A stretch of 64,000 nucleotides of DNA from positions 86,905,285 through 86,969,284 of the forward strand of contig NC_079488.1 of the NCBI RefSeq assembly GCF_020520425.1. Reading direction: 5' to 3'. The notes beneath the pieces are model-generated. The model made no database searches. It was not told the origin of the DNA and was given only the letters and a program-made list of their open reading frames with translations. This DNA is from Spinacia oleracea (taxonomy: Eukaryota; Streptophyta; Magnoliopsida; Caryophyllales; Amaranthaceae). Position numbers and translations under genes: made by a program. This document shows, piece by piece, positions 58,665 through 64,000 of this stretch; position 1 is the stretch's first letter, and the number at the start of each line of letters is the position of its first letter.

Positions 58665-61329
58665 TGTAACGCCCCGACCTCTAATTCACATAATTAAGCA
58701 GCGGAAACATCCTAATTCGGTCGGGACATTACTGCCGTAACTCCCTCTTGGGAATTACAAGGCAACATCATAACATAAGCCATTAAACCTCCAAATTAAC
58801 ATAAAAATCCTTTTAATTCCATAATAAAAGTTCATAACTTACTAAAAGTATTTACTTAAACTATTATAACATTAAACATTAACTTAGGCGAAACATTGCT
58901 GTAGTGAAAATCCTCGCCACTATTCGTTTCCGTTGACCCCAGCAGTACCTAAAACAGAAAACAAAACGGTGAGCCGAAGACTTAGTAACGAGCTATTCTA
59001 GCATCGTAACATCATTTCAATTCATTTAATTTAATAAACAAGAAGAATAGAATATAGTAAAACATTTAATAAAACATCACATCAGAAACATAATTTCAGA
59101 GACATCATTTAGAAACATCGTCTCTTTAATCTTTTTCCTTTTAACGGTATTTTTCTGGTCATCAGGACTTTACAGAAAAATATGGTAGGACGTCTCCTAC
59201 GAACAAGGGAAGCCAGTGCTTCATAACAGGGGGAGCCTGGGCTGCATAACAGGGGAAGTCAATGCTTCTTATCAGGGGGAGACTTGGTTCCATATCAGGG
59301 GAATCCAGTGCTTCATATCAGGGGGAACCTTGGTTCCATATCAGGGGAAGCCAGTGCTTCATATCAGGGGGAACCTTAGTTCCATATCAGGGGAAGTCAG
59401 TGCTTCTTATCAGGGGGAGCCTGGGCTCCATATTAGGGGAACTTGACCAGTTCTTACACTTTCATTTATCATGTTTACATTTCTTTTAATGGAACATTAA
59501 TCAGGAAAATCTCATTCATTCAGGATATTTCAGTAAACCATTAAATCTCGTTATTTCATAAAATTATTTCTTTCAGTAATAGTAATTCATCAAATCAATA
59601 CTTTTCATAAAGTTGCATCATCATAAGACAATTCAATCAAATCATACTTGTATCCCAAAAATCATAAAACAACATTATAAAATATCAATCGTAACATCAT
59701 TCGTGCATAAATTCATTTCGAAAGGATTGCGGGTACTAGCAATATTTGTTACCTCGATTAGTAGTTTGGTACACCTTTTCTTTAGCCTTTGATTATTTTC
59801 CTTCCCGAGCTCCGAGGGTCGAGATCTTTTAATATATTTATAAGTACGATTTCAATTAGTAATTTTATTTTAGTAAAACCAATAATTTAAATATGTTTTC
59901 TTTTAAAAAGGATAATTAGTAATTATTGAGTAATCATTAAAATTCATAGTATAATAATAATGTTAAAGTACTTTAATTAATTTTTTTTTTTATAAAACAG
60001 GAATATTGGTTCCCAAAATAAATGTAGAATTTTACATATTTCATTAACATAAATAAAATAACTAAACATGTAGAATTTGAAAATGGAATAACTTACCAAA
60101 CTGAAATAGGAATTGGGCCAGGATGTAGGAGTTGAAAGAAGCCCAAAGTTCCAAAATGGAACTTAATTCCTGGCTTCCTGAAACGCAAGGCAACCAGAGG
60201 CAAGGAAGAGTGGGGAAGCAGGGGCGCACGAGGGGAAGGACAACAAGGGGACAACGGTCAGGCGGTGGTTTGCGCGGCTTAGCGACGCAGCAGAAGCAAC
60301 ACGCTAATACGGCGGCGCTGATGGATGGGCGCGGAGGAGAGGCTTGGCGCGGAGGAGAATGAAGGCAGGGGAGGCGGCAGAGAAAGGAGAGGAAGATGGG
60401 CGAGCAAGGGCAACGATTATGGTGGTCATTGGTCTGAAATTGACGGTGGTTGTTCGTGGTGGTTTCCGGCAGGGGAAAAGGTCGGTGGTGGTCAATGGTG
60501 GCGGTGGTGTTGGCGGTTTTAATGGTGTATGTGGTGATTCAGTACTGAAATCACAAGAGTAAGAAGGTGAGGAAAATTTAATGAATTTTAATGGTGAAAT
60601 CCGAAATTGATGGTTGTTTTTTTGCTTGAATTTTCGGTCTAATTGAGAAGCTATTTATAGCAATGGGGAAATGTCCATTGATGTATGCAGTAAGCTCATT
60701 TGCAAGTTTTGGGATGACAAATGTCAAGAGGGATCAAGAATATGTGACTAAGGCATTTAAATTTCAGATTAGCGTCCATGAATTGATGAGTCATTTTGAC
60801 AATGAAAATGGTGGTGACAAATGGAAAGTGGAGTTTTGACTTCATGGTTGAAAGAAATGTCGTGAAGGAGAAGAAGGGGAGATGAAGAATCTGACTTTGT
60901 TTCTTGGATAGAACAAGTGCATTTTGGTAATTATATATTATTGGACAATTTTCAGAATTTTATTGCTATTTTTGGATTTGGAAAAGAAAATAGAAAAATG
61001 ACTTTGAGTAAGGTTAATTTTTAAAATAATTCCTTTTATAAAGTGATAATGAAGTAAATTTAGTTTTCGAATAAAATTTATCGTAATTCGTAAGTAAGAA
61101 TCTTTTATAAATTAGGAAATATAATTTAAAATGTAACTAAGCTTGTAATATGAAATTACATTGTAAAATCTGGAAAAAAAATAGATCGTGTAAAAATATT
61201 GAAATTCTCATGTCAAATAAAATTTTCGTTAATAAAAAATAAAGTTAAAAATTAGGATTTAAAACGATTGTAAGCTAATAAAAATAATTAAGCATAATTA
61301 ATCGAGTTTTAAAAATTCGGGGTATTACA
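58665..61329. mobile_element. Solo LTR-like element (2.67 kb) with internal minisatellite
   Basis: Starts TGTAACGCCCCGACC and ends TCGGGGTATTACA (TG...CA with short inverted ends). A 5 bp target duplication TGTGG (58660-58664 and 61330-61334) is present, and the LINE frame resumes exactly behind it (DIPNV - WVG). No internal coding domain or second LTR; best read as a solo LTR of a Ty3-type element. Gly/Arg-rich frames at 60132-60560 reflect biased composition. Confidence 0.78.
59205..59450. repeat. Minisatellite with ~60 bp unit inside the solo LTR
   Basis: Alternating AGCCAGTGCTTCATATCAGG and GGAGCCTGGGCTCCATAT / AACCTTGGTTCCATATCAGG half-units, about four copies, each half ending in CAGGGG(G). 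Produces spurious ORFs in two frames. Confidence 0.9.
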
Positions 61330-61408
61330 TGTGGGTTGGATAAATCTTATTCGTAACAAGCTTGTTGCTCTTAAGTGTGTTCTTATAACATGGTTAACTA
61401 TTCAGAAT
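61330..61408 (+). pseudogene. LINE piece 4
   Basis: Frame continues as NKLVALKCVLITWLTIQNR (allowing one shift), typical of the LINE ORF2 region before the C-terminal zinc finger. Confidence 0.7.
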
Positions 61409-62274
61409 AGAACTACCAATTTTGCCCGTGCAACGCACAAGAGCATCATATGAATTGTTTGAAAAACTTAAACAGTTCGTAATACAAACTTTAGATGAGG
61501 TATCAAAAAATAATTTTTGTTTATGCTACGACAAATATTTTATTAGCGTAAATAGAACCATTTTATGTCTATTAATCCTTCTTTACATTAAGCTACGATT
61601 ATTATAAAATTACTTCAATCAAATTTTGGGGAAACAATCAATGACAATGGTATAATTTTGAAGGATAAGGTGACGTACAATATAATTTCTCTAAAATAGC
61701 AAAGAAAAACATTTAACCATGAACATAATAAAAACAAATGAGAAAATTTGAGATTATACAATCGAAAAGAGGAACATACATAAAGTAAAAACATATTAAC
61801 TTTGAAAATTGTACGATGAATTGGTACGGGGTAATATAGTTTGTTGTGTGAATGATATCACGAATAATGGTTGGTAGTCAAATTTATTTATAAGGGGCTT
61901 GGAAGATGAGGAGTTGATGGTTAATTGGGAAAAGATGTTTAGTTTTCTTGTACTCTTATTTTCTTTGTAAGTTAAGAATTTAAAAAGACTATTAAGTAAT
62001 AACGTATCAGTACTAATATAAAATATTATTTTTATTGGCATAAAACATTAATTGATTAATCACAATTTACTTTAGTTTATTGATTAGTGATTATACCTAA
62101 ATTTTTATTATGAGTGTCTTTTGAGTTGTTTATGTTTTGGGAAGTATTGAATTAACATTAAAATGAGACAAACAAAAAATAAAAGGAAAAATAAAAAAAA
62201 GGGAAGATAATGGAGAAGGTGACACATGTCAGTGATGTAACTATGGTTTGGGTTTTTAAGTACTAGGTATAGAT
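61409..62274. mobile_element. A/T-rich element, second copy of the 44940 family, inside the LINE
   Basis: Starts near AACTACCAATTTTGCCCGTG (CAACGCAC) and ends GTGACACATGTCAGTGATG ... TACTAGGTATAGATAG. The interrupted LINE frame (TIQNR - LVTCDNLIKIG) sets the boundaries to within a few bases. ATAG may be the target duplication. Confidence 0.6.
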
Positions 62275-62481
62275 AGATGGTAACTTGTGATAATTTGATT
62301 AAGATTGGTGTGAATTGTAGTTTGCAATGTAGCCCGTGCTCGATAGAAAACAACTATGTTAACCACCTATTCTTTGATTGCGAATATTCTAAAGTTGTTT
62401 GGAGTACCATTCTTCAATGGTTGGGTATTTGTAGAAGGCATGTGATGGGATAATCAGTTTCGTTCTATGGCAGCTCGTCAA
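62275..62481 (+). pseudogene. LINE piece 5: zf-RVT C-terminal domain
   Basis: CSLQCSPCSIENNYVNHLFF, DCEYSKVVWSTILQWLGICR: the zinc-binding zf-RVT module (C..C...H-FF-C-YS--VW) found at the C-terminus of plant L1 ORF2. Then cut by the next element. Confidence 0.85.
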
Positions 62482-64000
62482 TGTAACACTCTACTAATTC
62501 TTTGCTTTTATAAAACCATTTTCCAACTTAAAATAAAGGAATTACTAAAGTATTACCGCCACCGTGATAACGGTTAAGGCTATTACCAGAATTACGCAGC
62601 GGAATTTAATGTCAACTAACTTTTCAAAAACATAAATAATAAATTATCGAGGCCTCCTACAAATTGGAACCATAACGGCCCAAAATCCAACGAAATAAAA
62701 GTTCAACGGATTCAAACATAATTAAAGTATAAATAAAATAGTTTTAAAGTACGAAAAACATGCAACTCTCTCAATCATCCCAAGCCACATGATTTCGATC
62801 GTACTTCGATCTACCAACCTGCTATATTATTCTACTCCCCATCAATGCAAGTGCAAATGATGGATCATCATAGGGTCATTAAGGCAAAGGCCATGACCAA
62901 AAGACACAAAGCACGTAGTCAGCAAAAGCTGAGTACTTACAAGAATAGAGTGAAACAAAACTATAAACATGCATCACTCACTAAGTGCTAATCAACATGC
63001 AAATGCCATCTAATAATAACAAGTAAATCATGAATACAAGACTCGACGCTTGACTCGACTCTTGACTCACAATTTAATTAGAATAATCGAACGGGCCGAA
63101 AGAATATTCCATAAAGGAAGGGTGATGGGAGCCAACCATACACCAAATAATAAATAATAATATCGGACCATACCGAGTGTCGGGCCATACCGACGGAATT
63201 CCTGCGCATAATATGAATGAAACAACGTCTTGTATCATTAGTAGGAGATCAAGCTTTCCGGCAAGTCTCCCCCCATTGTTCATACTCAAGGTATATACGT
63301 TCCAAGAGTTGTGAAGCTTGTTCTGGTTGCACTTTACGTTTATTAATATTTTATTAAAGGCGAACTCAAGACTCAACAAACATACACACAAACAATTAAT
63401 AAACAACAACCAAAACAATCTTATTTTAATGCTTTAGGACTTGTGATCAACAAAGCAAGACACTGTGAAATTACTACCAGGTTCCTTCTCACAAAAGTGA
63501 GATTCCACATCATGCCTATTAACATGAGGGTTGTGCCATTGCACGACAAATCCTAATTCATTTCACATAATATTCCCAACTGAACCCTACATGTGCGGTG
63601 GCTTACGTGAGCGAACCCTTCACATGTGGTAAGAATAAGTAGTACGATGTGGTACGATTAATTGGCTCAAGAGTATGCTAGACATCCCGTACAATAGCAT
63701 AATAATAAATAATCCATCCCTTGCATGTGAAAACAACCCATACATGCATAAATATTGAACAACATGATTGATAATGAAATCCATACTCATAATAATCCCA
63801 ACATGCTTGTTCAACCAATAATTCAATAATCCAACATAATAATTCACATGATCGTTCACCAAAACAATTATGAATCCACATAATATAATTCACATCAACA
63901 ACAATCATGTAATTATCTTGACAAATAGTGTGGTCGCCCTAGACTTGTACGTACCTTGAATACCTAAGCGTAGGGGTCACTTTGCAATAACGAGCACTCA
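62482..64000. mobile_element. LTR-like element running off the right edge
   Basis: Begins TGTAACACTCTACTAATTC directly after LINE sequence and shares GCAGCGGAA and CAAAAGCTGAGTACTTAC-type words with other TGTAAC-type LTRs (compare 58665). The end and target duplication lie outside the window. 63160-63195 has repeated GGACCATACCGAGTGTCGG words. No coding domain seen. Confidence 0.55.

Noticed and set aside
59205-59450. CRISPR-like spaced repeats
   Set aside because: Repeat and spacer are both conserved and the genome is a plant; it is a minisatellite.
59216-59489. Two overlapping ORFs with repeating GEPGLHIRG-like text
   Set aside because: Products of the 60 bp minisatellite; length and frame follow the repeat.
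60132-60562. Gly/Arg-rich ORFs
   Set aside because: Biased composition inside the solo LTR in all frames; no start context or domain.

Overview
This is plant nuclear DNA: it has multi-exon genes with GT-AG introns, importin-alpha and ROP-interactor genes of plant type, and dense plant transposable elements. Frequent short words such as TACTCCGTA and the repeat families look like Amaranthaceae (the spinach/beet group), but that placement is inference and was not tested. Three ordinary host genes carry most of the legible coding sequence: the 3' half of an importin-alpha gene of the IMPA-9 type (+, 1513-7326, continuing off the left edge); a plant-specific Ser/basic-rich protein of 578 residues in eight exons (+, 21092-26447); and an Interactor of Constitutive active ROPs (ICR/RIP) coiled-coil protein of 624 residues (-, 27465-30902), convergent with the previous gene. 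A candidate very small gene with TATA box, one intron and a 37-residue ORF lies at 37498-38224.

The rest is layered transposon sequence. Bases 1-12900 hold nonautonomous DNA elements in importin introns and 3' of the gene, including a three-layer nest at 7746-8790, plus a four-copy ~190 bp minisatellite. Bases 13076-20007 hold two decayed genes facing each other tail to tail: a Ulp1-type cysteine protease (+) and a FAR1/MULE transposase (-), the geometry of a MuDR-like element. Bases 33936-35872 are a complete Pack-MULE with ~145 bp terminal inverted repeats and a 9 bp target duplication, carrying PPR and receptor-kinase-like fragments. Bases 39610-43978 are a decayed PIF/Pong-like element with both of its genes, followed directly by its own deletion derivative (43974-44862).

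From about 46.1 kb to the right edge, one L1-type LINE has been cut into at least five pieces by later insertions: an essentially complete 10.8 kb LTR element (47011-57813), a poly(A)-tailed retroposed sequence, a 2.67 kb solo-LTR-like element, a small A/T-rich element, and another LTR-like end that runs off the window. The 10.8 kb element has near-identical LTRs, a 5 bp duplication, a minus-strand primer-binding site complementary to tRNA-Arg and no recognisable gag-pol. It is therefore a nonautonomous (LARD-type) relative of Tat/Ogre Ty3 elements. It carries a captured fragment of a YTH-domain m6A-reader gene (ECT type), a diverged array of palindromic GGCGCC-rich modules, and hairpin-bearing tandem repeats. 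No tRNA, rRNA or CRISPR features were seen. Coordinates of exon edges were read by eye from splice consensus and reading-frame continuity.
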